The translations under genes were made by a program, and so were the position numbers. Below, in pieces: positions 7,899 to 16,719 of a stretch of 64,000 nt of DNA. The notes under the pieces were generated by a model. That model was not told where the DNA came from. It ran no database searches and worked only from the letters and a program-made list of their open reading frames with translations. Source of the DNA: MGBC163016 sp964518575 (GTDB lineage: Bacteria > Actinomycetota > Coriobacteriia > Coriobacteriales > Eggerthellaceae); assembly GCA_964518575.1 (NCBI GenBank), contig CAZFGW010000002.1, positions 124,001 through 188,000 on the forward strand. Reading direction: 5' to 3'. Position 1 is the first letter of the stretch. Each line of letters begins with the position of its first letter.

Positions 7899-9216
7899 GA
7901 GCACATTTGATCCGGTTGCCTATATCAACCACCCACGGTGGCGCGACTCGCACTATGGGCTCGAGCGCATTCAGAAACTGCTGGAGAACTTGGGAAATCC
8001 CCATGAAGGCATGCGCTTCATCCATGTTGCGGGAACGAACGGAAAGGGTTCGGTGTGCGCCTATCTCGCGCAGATCTGCGAGGAGTGCGGGCTGGTAACG
8101 GGACTGTTCACGAGTCCCTACATCCATGTGTTCGAAGAGCGCATCCGCTGCAACGGCGCTAACATTGCTGCCGATGATCTGCTCGAGATCACCCTGGCGG
8201 TCAAGGACGCTGCAGAACAGGTCGAGCGTGACCTCGGTGAACATCCGACGGAATTCGAACTCATGACCGCGGTCGCCTTCTCATTTTTCGCGAAGAAACA
8301 GTGCGATATCGCCATCGTCGAAGTCGGATTGGGTGGACGACTCGATTCGACGAATGTGATCACACCGCTCATGTCGGTGATCACGAAGATCGGGCTTGAC
8401 CATACGGAGTTGCTCGGCGATACGCTTGGAGTCATCGCAGCGGAAAAGGCAGGCATCATCAAGCAGGGCATTCCCTGTATCTCCTGCCCGCAAGACCCTG
8501 CAGCGGCTGAAGTGATTGCTCAGCGTGCGGCATCATGCGGATCGAAGCTCATCGTTGCCGATCTCGATGAGCTTTCCGTTGGCGGGATCGACCCCGTTAC
8601 GCTCACGCGCTCCTTCTCATATGAAAGCGCGGCATACACGACGAAGCTCCTGGGTTCCTACCAGCCGTTCAATGCCACGCTTGCCATTGAGGCGGCGCGC
8701 ATGATCCCGCCCGATCTCTGCCAGGTTGATGAAGAGCGCATCCGCGCAGGTATCGCTGCCACGCAGTGGCCGGGGCGGTTCGAAGTCGTCTCCACGCGTC
8801 CGCTCGTGATCGTCGACGGTGCCCATAATCCGCAGGGTGCCTCTGCGCTTGCTGAATCGATCGATGACCTCATCGACACGCTCGGATATGATCAAGATAC
8901 TTTCAAAGTGACGTTCATCATGGGCGTGCTTGCCGATAAAGACTACCGCGACATGCTTGAACCGCTCATAGGCTATGCCCGCGACTTCTATGTCTACACG
9001 CCGCTGAATCCCCGCGCGCTTAGCGCCGATGACCTTGCCCTCTGCCTACCCGAGGGCATGAAGCGTACTATTTGTGCTCACCCACGTGAGGCGATGCGCG
9101 CAGCCATCCAAGAAAAAACTCCCGAAGACGTGATCATTGCCTTCGGGAGTTTGTATGCGATCGATGACCTTATGTCGGGGTTACCGGAAAGCCCAGGTCA
9201 ACCTCAGACGCGCTGA
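7885..9216 (+). CDS. folC: Folylpolyglutamate synthase / dihydrofolate synthase
   Basis: 443 residues. The Mur-ligase-type P-loop GTNGKGS is at 50-56, followed by TSPYIHVFEERIR, VGLGGRLDSTNVI, DHTELLG and DGAHNPQGA. The enzyme adds glutamate to folates (and possibly to dihydropteroate). The start overlaps rarA by fourteen bases. The last part of the coding sequence (9113-9152) also encodes a minus-strand terminator for the convergent hpf gene. Confidence 0.93.
   Translation: MISTESTFDPVAYINHPRWRDSHYGLERIQKLLENLGNPHEGMRFIHVAGTNGKGSVCAYLAQICEECGLVTGLFTSPYIHVFEERIRCNGANIAADDLLEITLAVKDAAEQVERDLGEHPTEFELMTAVAFSFFAKKQCDIAIVEVGLGGRLDSTNVITPLMSVITKIGLDHTELLGDTLGVIAAEKAGIIKQGIPCISCPQDPAAAEVIAQRAASCGSKLIVADLDELSVGGIDPVTLTRSFSYESAAYTTKLLGSYQPFNATLAIEAARMIPPDLCQVDEERIRAGIAATQWPGRFEVVSTRPLVIVDGAHNPQGASALAESIDDLIDTLGYDQDTFKVTFIMGVLADKDYRDMLEPLIGYARDFYVYTPLNPRALSADDLALCLPEGMKRTICAHPREAMRAAIQEKTPEDVIIAFGSLYAIDDLMSGLPESPGQPQTR
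9113..9152 (-). terminator. Intrinsic terminator of hpf, lying inside the folC coding region
   Basis: Read on the minus strand, AAACTCCCGAAG (9152-9141) pairs perfectly with CTTCGGGAGTTT (9127-9116) around a 13-base loop. A run of six T (118-113) ends the structure. The T-run is only good in the minus direction. It lies 88 bases past the hpf stop. Confidence 0.75.
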
Positions 9217-9239
9217 TTGCAGCTGCACGGGCTGTGCGA

Positions 9240-9824
9240 TCAATCGTCTGCGGGGGACAAAAGTCCATAGGTGCCGTTCGAGCGACGATAGAGCACATGG
9301 ACCTCTGAGGTGTCCCGGTCGGTGTAGACGAAGAAGTCATGACCGAGCAGATCCATTTGTATCAGCGCCTCTTCTTCCGTGAGCGGCGTGTAGTTGATCT
9401 TCTTGCGGCGGATGATCTCGTCGCTTGAAAGCTCGTTCATGAGCCGGTCAAGGTCAAGGTCGGTCTCGGGATGTGCGTCGGCTTTACGCAGGTCTTCGAC
9501 CGTCTCCGTCTTCCTGCGCCGCTTGTCCTTCACGCGATTCTTGAACTTGCGCAGCTGTCGGGCAATCTTCGCGGCGGAAACGTCAATAGCCGCATACATA
9601 TCTTCTTCGCTCTCTTCAACACGGGCGACATGACCTTTCATGACGACCGTGACCTCGCAGATAGCGGGGAGGGGATTGGCGGGGTTCTTTTCGCGATAGA
9701 GTACGATCTCGCAGGCAATGGCATCAACGTCTAATTGACTAACAGCTCCACCTATCTTTTCTTGGGCATATTCCTTGAGCGAATCGCTTACAGGCATCTT
9801 GCGTCCAGATACGGTGATATCCAT
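9240..9824 (-). CDS. hpf: Long-form ribosome hibernation promoting factor
   Basis: 194 residues from the ATG at 9824 (GAGGTGG upstream); further in-frame codons upstream add residues without similarity. The N-terminal HPF/YfiA domain (MDITVSGRKMPVSDSLKEY) is followed by a basic linker and the C-terminal dimerisation domain (EEALIQMDLLGHDFFVY ... YGLLSP). Long HPF joins 70S ribosomes into inactive 100S dimers under starvation. It is transcribed divergently from nhaA across 183 bases and converges on folC. Confidence 0.94.
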   Translation of the reverse strand: MDITVSGRKMPVSDSLKEYAQEKIGGAVSQLDVDAIACEIVLYREKNPANPLPAICEVTVVMKGHVARVEESEEDMYAAIDVSAAKIARQLRKFKNRVKDKRRRKTETVEDLRKADAHPETDLDLDRLMNELSSDEIIRRKKINYTPLTEEEALIQMDLLGHDFFVYTDRDTSEVHVLYRRSNGTYGLLSPADD

Positions 9825-10007
9825 TATTGCCACCTCAATTCTTAGTGATGGATAACTACAGGTAAAAGCATAGCGGTAATATGAGCTAATGTAAGGTGTC
9901 GTAGCAATATCGAAAACTAAACGATGCTTCTTGCCGCAAAAGCCCAAAACGGCTCTTCAAGTACAATACCCCCTGAACAAAAAGACGATGGCGGCATCGG
10001 GGGATGT

Positions 10008-11606
10008 ATGCGCAACGAACTGGATTCAAGTAAAATTTATATCGACGAGGTACAGGGGCATAATCGCAGGCTTTTGAAGCTTTTGAACTTCACGCATTCG
10101 TCCACGAAGGCGGCTGGCGTCATGCTACTTGCAGCCATTGCCGCTCTCATCATTGCTAACACGCCGGCCTATGGCGCGTTCAGCGATTTCTGGCATCATG
10201 TCGAGGTGTCTATTGGCGTGGGCACGTTTCATGGCGAAATGTCGCTTGCACACATCATCAATGACATCTTTATGGCCATATTCTTTCTGCTGGTGGGTCT
10301 TGAGATCAAATATGAGATGACCGTCGGTGAACTGACGAACATCCGTCAAGCCGCGCTCCCTATCTTGGCTGCTGTGGGCGGTGTGCTCGTGCCCATCGTG
10401 TTCTACAGCATCTTCAATGCGTCGCATCCGGAGAGTTCGCGTGGCTGGGGTGTTCCTACGGCAACGGACATCGCGTTTGCCCTTGGTATCTTGGCTCTTT
10501 TGGGCAATCGTGTGCCGAATGGGTTGCGTGTGTTCCTCTCGACGCTTGCGGTCGCCGATGACATCATCGCCATCTTGGTAATCGCAATTTTTTATGGCGA
10601 AAGTCCGAATCTGCTTTGGCTGGGGCTTGCGCTTGCAGTGTTTATCGTGCTCATGATCATGAACCGCTCACATATCTATTCGCTCATACCCTATATCCTC
10701 ATCGGGTGTGTGCTGTGGTTGTGCGTGTTCATGTCTGGCATCCATGCCACCATCGCGGGTGTTCTTCTTGCATTCAGCATCCCCTCAGGTTCGCGGGTGA
10801 ACATGGAAAATTTCCTGTTGTGGTCCGATAAAAAGGTGCAGCAAGCGGATACCTTCCATGATGAGAATACGCCTATCATCGCGCAGAAGAAGTATCTGCG
10901 GACGGTCTCAAGTCTCTCAGCGGTTTCGCGCGAAGTGATCCCACCGGCAACGCGTCTTGAGCACAAGCTCTATCCGTGGGTGTACTTCATGATTCTGCCG
11001 TTGTTCGCGCTTACGAACGCCGATGTTTCCTTCGCGGGTGTCGATGTCGTCTCCATGTTGACAGGCAACGTCGCCATCGGCGTTTTTTGCGGTCTCGTAC
11101 TCGGCAAACCGGTCGGCATCATGCTTATGAGTTTCCTCACTATAAAGCTTAAAATCGCGAAACTGCCGGAAAACGTGAACTGGAGTCATATGCTCGGCGC
11201 TTCCATCCTTGGCGGTGTCGGTTTCACGATGGCAATCTTCGTGGCGAACTTGGCATACAGCGATCCGTTCTATGTGTCAGAGGCTAAACTCGCCATCCTG
11301 ATCGCTTCTCTTGTCGCTGGTATGGCTGGATTTCTGTTCTTGCTCTTGCAGGCGAATGCCGCCAAGAAGAAGGGCATCACCTATCTTTCGTCGAAGCCCG
11401 ATGACGGCAATGTCACCCATCATGAGATGGAGCTCGCCAAGCAGACCGACGCGCTCGTCGCTGAACTTGCCGATGAGGATCTGACGCGGCAGCTTGAGGA
11501 GGTCAGGAAGGACGCTATCGGCATGAGCGAGCTTGTGGTCGAGTATCCCTGCCCTGACTACGAACCGAATTGCAATGAGAGAGAACCTATGAGAGATGAT
11601 TCGTAG
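10008..11606 (+). CDS. nhaA: Na+/H+ antiporter NhaA
   Basis: 532 residues from ATG 10008, preceded by GGGGGATGT. About a dozen hydrophobic segments carry the NhaA signatures FFLLVGLEIKYE, GWGVPTATDIAFALG and LAVADDI (the two conserved ion-binding aspartates lie in VADD), plus GKPVGI and GGVGFTMAIF. It exchanges Na+ for H+ across the membrane. A charged C-terminal tail of roughly 90 residues after the last membrane segment is longer than in E. coli NhaA (about 388 residues) and may be regulatory. TACAAT at 9962-9967 could be its -10 box. Confidence 0.94.
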   Translation: MRNELDSSKIYIDEVQGHNRRLLKLLNFTHSSTKAAGVMLLAAIAALIIANTPAYGAFSDFWHHVEVSIGVGTFHGEMSLAHIINDIFMAIFFLLVGLEIKYEMTVGELTNIRQAALPILAAVGGVLVPIVFYSIFNASHPESSRGWGVPTATDIAFALGILALLGNRVPNGLRVFLSTLAVADDIIAILVIAIFYGESPNLLWLGLALAVFIVLMIMNRSHIYSLIPYILIGCVLWLCVFMSGIHATIAGVLLAFSIPSGSRVNMENFLLWSDKKVQQADTFHDENTPIIAQKKYLRTVSSLSAVSREVIPPATRLEHKLYPWVYFMILPLFALTNADVSFAGVDVVSMLTGNVAIGVFCGLVLGKPVGIMLMSFLTIKLKIAKLPENVNWSHMLGASILGGVGFTMAIFVANLAYSDPFYVSEAKLAILIASLVAGMAGFLFLLLQANAAKKKGITYLSSKPDDGNVTHHEMELAKQTDALVAELADEDLTRQLEEVRKDAIGMSELVVEYPCPDYEPNCNEREPMRDDS

Positions 11607-11608
11607 GA

Positions 11609-11641
11609 ATCGCCTTTAAGAGGATTTACAATAGAGGCGAT
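11609..11641 (+). promoter_or_regulatory. Inverted repeat around a putative glmU -10 box
   Basis: ATCGCCT (11609-11615) and AGGCGAT (11635-11641) are perfect inverted copies. A TACAAT hexamer (11627-11632) lies between them, about 46 bases before the glmU ATG. It could be an operator on the glmU promoter, or chance. Confidence 0.35.
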
Positions 11642-11677
11642 ACGCATATACGATCTTTCAGGGGGAAGGTTCGATCG

Positions 11678-13072
11678 ATGAACACAGCTGCGCTCATTCT
11701 TGCTGCCGGTGCGGGAACCCGGATGAAGTCCTCAAAACCGAAGGTTGCCCATGAGATACTGGGTCGTCCGTTGGTGAATTGGGTCATTGCCGCAGCGCAT
11801 GATGCAGGAATCGAAACGCAAGTGGTCGTCGTCGGTCATGGCGCTGATCAGGTCGGAGCCCTTCTGCCCGAAGATATACAAATCGCCCACCAGCCTGAGC
11901 AGCTCGGTACTGCCGATGCCGTTGCCAAGGGACTCGCCGCGCTTGCGGGCTTTGACGGGTCGGTCGTGGTGCTCTCGGGGGATTGCCCGCTTATCACCCC
12001 TGACACCATCTCAAAGCTGATCGCCGCGCGCGAGCATGAAAATGCAGCGTGCACGGTGCTTACGATGCGCCTTGATAATCCCTTTGGCTATGGACGCATC
12101 ATCCGCGAGGATACGTTTTTGGAGGGCGTAAGTCCCACAGGCGAAATCGTTCGTATCGTGGAGGAAAAGGATGCGAACGAGGATGAGCGTGCGGTCACGG
12201 AATGCAATGCGGGATTCTACTGCTTCGATGCCCGCTTACTCGCATCAGCGCTTGAGCGCGTTGGTTCCGATAACGCGCAGGGCGAATTCTACTTGACCGA
12301 CGTCATGGAGATTCTACGCAACGAAGGTAAGGGCGTGCATGCGGTGCTCACCGATGATGCTTCGGAGTGTCTCGGTGTCAACTCGCGGATACAACTCGCT
12401 GAGGCAACAGCGGTCATGCAGGGTCGGATCAATACCTTCCACATGGAAAACGGCGTGACAATGCTTGCGCCTGCGCTCGTATGGATTGGTCCCGATGTCA
12501 CGATCGAGCCCGATGTCGAGCTGCTGCAAAACGTCACTTTGATGGGCGCAACTTCGATCAAAAGCGGCTCGCTCATCGGTCCCGACAGTCGGCTTTTCGA
12601 TACGCGCGTCGGTCATGACTGTGTCATCGATGAAACGGTTGCCTATGAGGCGCAGCTCGACGATGGCGCTACCGCAGGTCCGCGGGCATATCTGCGTCCC
12701 GGTGCGCATCTGTGCGACCATGCGAAGGCAGGCACGCACGTTGAGATCAAGAAATCAACGATCGGCAAAGGCTCCAAGGTTCCCCATCTCTCCTATATCG
12801 GTGACACGACGATGGGCGAGGGCGTGAACATCGGTGCCGGTTCCATCACGTGCAATTATGATGGCGTGAACAAACATCCGACCGTGATCGGCAATAACTG
12901 CTTTATCGGATCCGATACGATGATGGTCGCTCCTGTGACCATCGGTGATGATGTGCTGGTGGGTGCCGGTTCGGTCATCACGAAAGATGTTCCCACCCAT
13001 GCACTCGCGGTAGCTCGGGCACGCGAGAAGATCATGGAGGGTTGGACGAGCCGCAAGAAGAAGCAATCCTAG
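11678..13072 (+). CDS. glmU: Bifunctional GlmU: GlcNAc-1-P uridylyltransferase / GlcN-1-P acetyltransferase
   Basis: 464 residues. The N-terminal pyrophosphorylase domain starts LAAGAGTRMKSSKPK; the C-terminal left-handed beta-helix has hexapeptide repeats and the acetyltransferase block NIGAGSITCNYDGVNKH. It makes UDP-GlcNAc for peptidoglycan. Start is backed by GGGGGAAGG ten bases upstream. prs follows in the same direction after 69 bases, the common glmU-prs-pth order. Confidence 0.95.
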   Translation: MNTAALILAAGAGTRMKSSKPKVAHEILGRPLVNWVIAAAHDAGIETQVVVVGHGADQVGALLPEDIQIAHQPEQLGTADAVAKGLAALAGFDGSVVVLSGDCPLITPDTISKLIAAREHENAACTVLTMRLDNPFGYGRIIREDTFLEGVSPTGEIVRIVEEKDANEDERAVTECNAGFYCFDARLLASALERVGSDNAQGEFYLTDVMEILRNEGKGVHAVLTDDASECLGVNSRIQLAEATAVMQGRINTFHMENGVTMLAPALVWIGPDVTIEPDVELLQNVTLMGATSIKSGSLIGPDSRLFDTRVGHDCVIDETVAYEAQLDDGATAGPRAYLRPGAHLCDHAKAGTHVEIKKSTIGKGSKVPHLSYIGDTTMGEGVNIGAGSITCNYDGVNKHPTVIGNNCFIGSDTMMVAPVTIGDDVLVGAGSVITKDVPTHALAVARAREKIMEGWTSRKKKQS

Positions 13073-13141
13073 ATGGCGCAGGTGTTGCGCAGGGCACGTA
13101 GCTGGAATCTGACGTAATTTTCGAGAAATGAGGTTATCGGC

Positions 13142-14113
13142 ATGACGGAAATGCAAAAATCCCTAGCACTGTTCTCTGGTTCGGTCTCTCCTGAGCTCGC
13201 GGATAAGATTGCGGATCATCTTGGTGTTGATCTGGGCAATGTCAAGTTGGAGAAATTCTCGAATGGCGAGATTTATGCGCGTTACATGGAGAGTTTGCGC
13301 GGGGCTGATGTGTTCCTCATCCAATCAGTTGCGGGGGAGCATGTAAACGATGCGTTGATGGAGCTTTTGATCATGGCCGACGCTGCCAAGCGTGCCTCGG
13401 CACGTACGATCACCGCGGTGATCACCCATTACGGATATGCGCGTCAGGATCGGAAGGCCGCTGCCCGTGAACCCATTACGGCGAAGCTCGTGGCGAACCT
13501 TATCACCACCGCTGGCATCACGCGGGTAATGACGATCGATTTGCACCAGGGGCAGATCCAGGGATTCTTCGACATGCCCGTGGACCACTTAACCGCACTT
13601 CCCATTCTTGCCGACTACTTCAAGGCGAAGGAATTTCCCGCCGAGAAGGTCTGCGTGGTCTCTCCCGATGTGGGTCGCGCGAAGGCGGCGAAGAAGCTCT
13701 CGGATATGCTCGATGCCGACCTTGCGATCATGCATAAGGGTCGTCCAGGGCACAACAAAGCTGAGATCACAGCGCTCATCGGCGATGTCGAAGGCAAGAT
13801 CTGCATCATCAACGACGATATGATCGACACGGCTGGCACCATCGTTGCTGCCGCCGACACGTTGAAGGCGAAAGGCGCTGAGCAGGTCTACATCTGCTGC
13901 ACGCATCCGGTCTTCTCCGGTCCCGCTTACGATCGTTTGGAAAATGCTCCCGTTGAGGAAGTCGTCGTATGCGACACGATTCCTGTGCCCCTCGAGAAGC
14001 AAACGGGCAAGATCAAGGTTGTGAGCGTAGCGCCTCTGTTCGCCCGTGCGATTGCCAACGTGTACAGCAACGGGTCGGTAAGCTCGCTTTTCGATCCTGA
14101 TTTCGCTCTGTAG
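13142..14113 (+). CDS. prs: Ribose-phosphate pyrophosphokinase
   Basis: 323 residues. Class I Prs blocks are clear: FSNGEIYARYMESLRGADVF, HYGYARQDRK, DLHQGQIQGFFD and the PRPP-binding loop DDMIDTAGT. It makes PRPP for nucleotides, histidine, tryptophan and NAD. AATGAGG precedes the ATG by a few bases. pth follows eleven bases after the stop. Confidence 0.95.
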   Translation: MTEMQKSLALFSGSVSPELADKIADHLGVDLGNVKLEKFSNGEIYARYMESLRGADVFLIQSVAGEHVNDALMELLIMADAAKRASARTITAVITHYGYARQDRKAAAREPITAKLVANLITTAGITRVMTIDLHQGQIQGFFDMPVDHLTALPILADYFKAKEFPAEKVCVVSPDVGRAKAAKKLSDMLDADLAIMHKGRPGHNKAEITALIGDVEGKICIINDDMIDTAGTIVAAADTLKAKGAEQVYICCTHPVFSGPAYDRLENAPVEEVVVCDTIPVPLEKQTGKIKVVSVAPLFARAIANVYSNGSVSSLFDPDFAL

Positions 14114-14124
14114 GGAACCTTTCG

Positions 14125-14709
14125 GTGCAGGATATGCACGACATGGCGCAGAGGTTCGTTGTTGCAGGACTCGGGAATCCCGGGGAAGAATATGCCCATA
14201 CGCGGCATAACGCAGGGTTCGATGTTGTCGATGAGCTCGCGCGCACCCTGGGGGTTACCTATTGGAAACGCGAATGCGGTGCGCTCACTGCGTGCGTGAA
14301 GATAGGGGATACGGAAGTCATCCTCATAAAGCCCCAAAGCTTCATGAACACGTCAGGGGGACCCGTATCGAAGGTATTGAAGGAATACGACGTGGCTCCC
14401 GCTAATCTCATTGTCGTGCACGATGACCTTGATATCCCCGCAGGGAAAATCCGGGTGAAGTTCGGCGGCGGTCTTGCGGGTCATAACGGTCTCAAGTCGA
14501 TCTGCGACAAAACCGCATCAAAGGAATGGTTCCGCGTCCGTATTGGCATCGATCGCCCTCCTGGACGGATGCCGGTTGTGGACTATGTGTTAAAAATGCC
14601 CAAGGGATCTGAGCGTGATGATTTCGATCAGGCGATCGATCTTGGGGCGCAGGCAGTTGTAAGCCTCATTGAAGAAGGTCTGGTAAAGACCCAGGACCGA
14701 TTCAATTGA
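14125..14709 (+). CDS. pth: Peptidyl-tRNA hydrolase
   Basis: 194 residues from the GTG at 14125. Pth motifs FVVAGLGNPGEEY, TRHNAGFDVVD (catalytic His) and PQSFMNTSGG, then HDDLDIPAGKIR and GGGLAGHNGLKS, are all present. It recycles peptidyl-tRNA released early from ribosomes. Starts at ATG 14134 or 14143 are possible: the conserved domain begins only at residue 9, and AGGATATG precedes 14143. Co-directional with prs (11 bases). Confidence 0.93.
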   Translation: MQDMHDMAQRFVVAGLGNPGEEYAHTRHNAGFDVVDELARTLGVTYWKRECGALTACVKIGDTEVILIKPQSFMNTSGGPVSKVLKEYDVAPANLIVVHDDLDIPAGKIRVKFGGGLAGHNGLKSICDKTASKEWFRVRIGIDRPPGRMPVVDYVLKMPKGSERDDFDQAIDLGAQAVVSLIEEGLVKTQDRFN

Positions 14710-15371
14710 CACCCTATAAGACGATAGAGGGGCGCGCGAGCGCTGAGATCGTGGTGAAGAAATCACGCTTCATCGCAACGCTTTGCCATACTCCATCCGA
14801 AGCAGACGCACTCGCATTCATCGCAAAAGTGAAAACCGAGCACGCCCAGGCGCGCCACAACGTTTACGCCTACATTATCGAAGGCGGTCGCGTTCGCTAT
14901 ACCGATGACGGCGAGCCCGCACAGACGGCCGGTATTCCCACGCTTTCCGCTCTTGAGCATGCTGAGCTCGTCAATGTTGCCTGTGTGGTTACGCGCTATT
15001 TCGGCGGAACGCTCCTGGGAACGGGAGGGCTCGTGCGCGCATACACCGACGCGACGAATGCCGCAATCGAGCGTGCCCGTATCGTTGAGATCGCGCTTTG
15101 CGTCGATGTGTCCGTGACCCTTGCCTATGCGCAGTATGAGCAGGGGATGCATCTTATGAATGCAGCGGGTGCCAGCGTGGTGCAGACCGATTTCAAAGAG
15201 GACGTTTTTGTGCGGGCGCGCGTGCTTGCGGGAACAGAAGATGCCCTCAAAGAAAAACTGACCGAGCTTACGCGCGGTCAGTCTCCCATCACAATGAGCG
15301 AGCCGTATCAGTCAGCGCTTGAACGCAGATTGAATGGCTCAATGGTTTCAGGCAATCCTTCATCGGTGTAG
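14706..15371 (+). CDS. YigZ/IMPACT family protein
   Basis: 221 residues, starting at a TTG whose TTGA overlaps the pth stop. Typical YigZ blocks: KKSRFIATLCHTPSEADA, RYTDDGEPAQTAGIP and VTRYFGGTLLGTGGLVRAY. The C-terminal ferredoxin-like domain (CVDVSVTLAYAQYEQ) is present. In E. coli and yeast the family is linked to regulation of translation under starvation; the molecular role here is inferred only. The last 64 bases overlap the convergent pfk gene tail to tail. Confidence 0.88.
   Translation: MTPYKTIEGRASAEIVVKKSRFIATLCHTPSEADALAFIAKVKTEHAQARHNVYAYIIEGGRVRYTDDGEPAQTAGIPTLSALEHAELVNVACVVTRYFGGTLLGTGGLVRAYTDATNAAIERARIVEIALCVDVSVTLAYAQYEQGMHLMNAAGASVVQTDFKEDVFVRARVLAGTEDALKEKLTELTRGQSPITMSEPYQSALERRLNGSMVSGNPSSV
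15252..15282 (-). terminator. Intrinsic terminator of pfk, lying inside the yigZ-like coding region
   Basis: On the minus strand ACTGACCG (15282-15275) pairs with CGGTCAGT (15264-15257) across a ten-base loop and is followed by TTTTTC (257-252). It sits 26 bases beyond the pfk stop codon. Confidence 0.65.
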
Positions 15372-16531
15372 ATGAGCGCAGGCTCGCCAGCGATGAGCGG
15401 GCGGAAGTAGCGAAGCGCTTCTTCCGTAACGCCCTGGTAGTGGGGCAGGATCCACTCGGTTGGGAACGCTTTCACATAGTTCGCGAATTCAGCTGCCGGT
15501 CCAGCAAAGTATTCAGCGTTGTAGCTGCCATCTTCGTCCTGAGCCCTCCTCACGCCGACCACCTGAGCGGTGAAGGCGGGGTCAGCCGAGCGGAAATGGG
15601 CACTCAGTCCGAGCTCGTACGCTTCAGTGACGTCGACCTTCGATTGCGCGAAATTCGATGAGCGAGCAGCGCGGGAGAGGTCTTGGACGATACCGCGCGG
15701 AGCGATGCCTTCATCGATGATCATCTGCTTGAGTGTTTGGGCTGCCCCTCCCAGGATGGCGTGCGCGAAACCGTCATTGGCGCTGTCTCCCGCGGAGAGA
15801 TATGTGCCGTCAGAGTAGTGTGCACCCTCGCTGACGACGATATAGCACGATCCCTTTTCGTCCATGAGCTTTTGCACTTCAGCCAAAAATGCCTGCTTGT
15901 CGAAATCGACCTCAGGCAGCACAAGCAAATCGACATCTCCGCTCACGCAGCAGCTTGCGGCAAGCCAGCCGGCATCGCGCCCCATCGTTTCGAGCACAAA
16001 AACTTCGGGACGGGTATAGGCATCGTAGTCAAGCCGTGTGGCATGCACGATGAGATTCGCAAGTTTCGCCGCCGAAGGAAAACCGGGGCAGTGGTCCACG
16101 GGAACAAGGTCATTGTCAACGGTTTTCGGGATGCCGATGAACCGCTTTTCGGAGCCATGCGCACGCGCCCATTCGGAGAGTGCGTCGACGGTGTCCATCG
16201 AGTCATTGCCGCCGATATAGAACATCGTTGTGATGTCGTGTGCATCCATGACTTCGTTGAGTTTCACGAAATCCTCTTCTTGTCCGCGCTTGAGTTTGTA
16301 GCGACACGTTCCGAGTGCGCTCGAAGGCGTTTGGCGCAGGATCTCGATCTCGCGTCCGGAAAGGTCGGTGAGGTCGTAGAGTTTGTCCTCAAGCACCCCT
16401 TCGATACCATGGATACCACCGAAAACCCTCTCGTAGATCGGGTTGAGTTGGTTGGCTTTGATGACCCCTGCAAGCGATGCATTGATCACAGCTGTTGGTC
16501 CTCCGGATTGAGCTACGAGGCAATTGCCCAT
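15308..16531 (-). CDS. pfp: 6-phosphofructokinase, pyrophosphate-dependent type
   Basis: 407 residues from ATG 16531 with a strong AGGAGG upstream; in-frame codons before it have no similarity. Two positions decide phosphoryl donor in this family. The usual GGDGS of ATP enzymes is GGNDS (107-111, Asp at the fourth place) and PGTIDND is PKTVDND (135-141, Lys). Both changes mark the PPi-using type. Also present: MGRDAGWLA and the N-terminal QSGGPTAVIN. The enzyme makes fructose-1,6-bisphosphate reversibly using PPi. It overlaps the convergent yigZ-like gene by 64 bases. Confidence 0.9.
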   Translation of the reverse strand: MGNCLVAQSGGPTAVINASLAGVIKANQLNPIYERVFGGIHGIEGVLEDKLYDLTDLSGREIEILRQTPSSALGTCRYKLKRGQEEDFVKLNEVMDAHDITTMFYIGGNDSMDTVDALSEWARAHGSEKRFIGIPKTVDNDLVPVDHCPGFPSAAKLANLIVHATRLDYDAYTRPEVFVLETMGRDAGWLAASCCVSGDVDLLVLPEVDFDKQAFLAEVQKLMDEKGSCYIVVSEGAHYSDGTYLSAGDSANDGFAHAILGGAAQTLKQMIIDEGIAPRGIVQDLSRAARSSNFAQSKVDVTEAYELGLSAHFRSADPAFTAQVVGVRRAQDEDGSYNAEYFAGPAAEFANYVKAFPTEWILPHYQGVTEEALRYFRPLIAGEPALIYTDEGLPETIEPFNLRSSAD

Positions 16532-16719
16532 TGAGTCCTCCTTCGATCGTGATTCGTTCCGTTCATCATAATGCTTTCTGCGCGGTTTTGGCACTGCGAT
16601 GATGAGCGGTGTGCTTGTGATGGAGTTGTTCACGGTTTGTTTATGAACCAGCGCATGGCACAGCTGTTTGTGCGACAATAGAGCCAAAAAAAGAACCGAA
16701 TAATGCGTTAGGTTGAACA

